From: Gillisia marina
Lineage (GTDB): Bacteria; Bacteroidota; Bacteroidia; Flavobacteriales; Flavobacteriaceae
Reading direction: 5' to 3'
Assembly (NCBI RefSeq): GCF_000258765.1
Contig: NZ_AJLT01000008.1
Coordinates: 1 to 55,967, forward strand
Length of the DNA: 55,967 bases
Shown here: positions 55,949 to 55,967 of the stretch, piece after piece
Layout: each line of letters begins with the position of its first letter
Numbering within the stretch: the first letter of the stretch is position 1
Program-made: the position numbers and the translations under genes
Notes under the pieces: generated by a model
The model's database searches: none
The model's input: only the letters and a program-made list of their open reading frames with translations
Told to the model about the DNA's origin: nothing

Positions 55949-55967
55949 TCTGAACAATTATATAAAA

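Overview
The window is 56 kb of AT-rich chromosome from a flavobacterium (Bacteroidota), most likely a marine Flavobacteriaceae member of the Gramella/Salegentibacter/Zunongwangia kind; the genus is inference. The signs are Bacteroidota promoter elements (TAnnTTTG near -7, with a clear TTTG -33 box only before rpmE2), weak ribosome binding sites, many short lipoproteins, family-specific genes (DUF4199, DUF4834, 2TM-domain proteins, TIGR03991 GlmU-like protein, OsmC-fused hydrolase, the 'sensor of ECF sigma factor' type) and a type-B L31. Gene content is mostly core. No phage, plasmid, insertion sequence, CRISPR array, tRNA or rRNA was seen.

Layout. 1-2.2 kb, minus strand: mtaB (cut by the window edge), a GlmU-like protein and rpmE2. 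2.3-7.4 kb, plus: DUF4199 membrane protein, family 2 glycosyltransferase, phospho-sugar mutase and an MsbA-like ABC exporter. 7.4-9.4 kb: an ECF sigma operon with a membrane protein and a Spy/CpxP-like periplasmic sensor. 9.4-16.4 kb: Ycf48-like lipoprotein, rsmB-like methyltransferase, endonuclease I lipoprotein, purL. 16.5-24.9 kb: a fatty-acid degradation block: acyl-CoA ligase, MarR regulator behind a perfect 26-bp palindrome, then fadN-fadA-fadE with a four-helix-bundle gene and repeats inserted between fadN and fadA. 25-30 kb: secreted hydrolases (M43 metalloprotease, M28 and S9 peptidases) plus a YtxH protein. 30-36.4 kb: tex, a divergent pair of App1-type phosphatidate phosphatase and diacylglycerol-kinase-like gene, an alpha/beta hydrolase-OsmC fusion, a Cu/Zn superoxide dismutase lipoprotein. 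36.5-44 kb: ECF sigma/RskA anti-sigma pair, LytTR regulator with LytS-like kinase and 2TM proteins, hemerythrin protein, NDH-2, another ECF sigma with a membrane partner. 44-48.4 kb: acyltransferase, CoA pyrophosphatase, peptidyl-prolyl isomerase lipoprotein, DUF2141 protein, oxyR. 48.4-56 kb: TIGR00266 protein, then a cell-envelope cluster (flippase, GT4 glycosyltransferase, YfhO membrane protein, DUF4834) and an outer-membrane transporter-like protein.

Reading frames. Ten genes are broken by eleven single-base frameshifts. Eight are one extra base in an A/T run of 7-9; three are one missing base. After repair every gene has the usual family length and a span divisible by three. The simplest reading is sequencing error, so these loci are given as whole genes and flagged. 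Starts were adjusted where a longer frame ran into an upstream region.

The most noteworthy points are the probable MarR operator, the four-helix-bundle cassette inside the fad operon, the opposed lipid enzymes (phosphatidate phosphatase versus diacylglycerol kinase), the kinase fused to a 2TM domain, two divergent genes whose start codons overlap in one CATG, a 38-bp palindrome holding the stop codons of two convergent genes, and the frameshift pattern itself.
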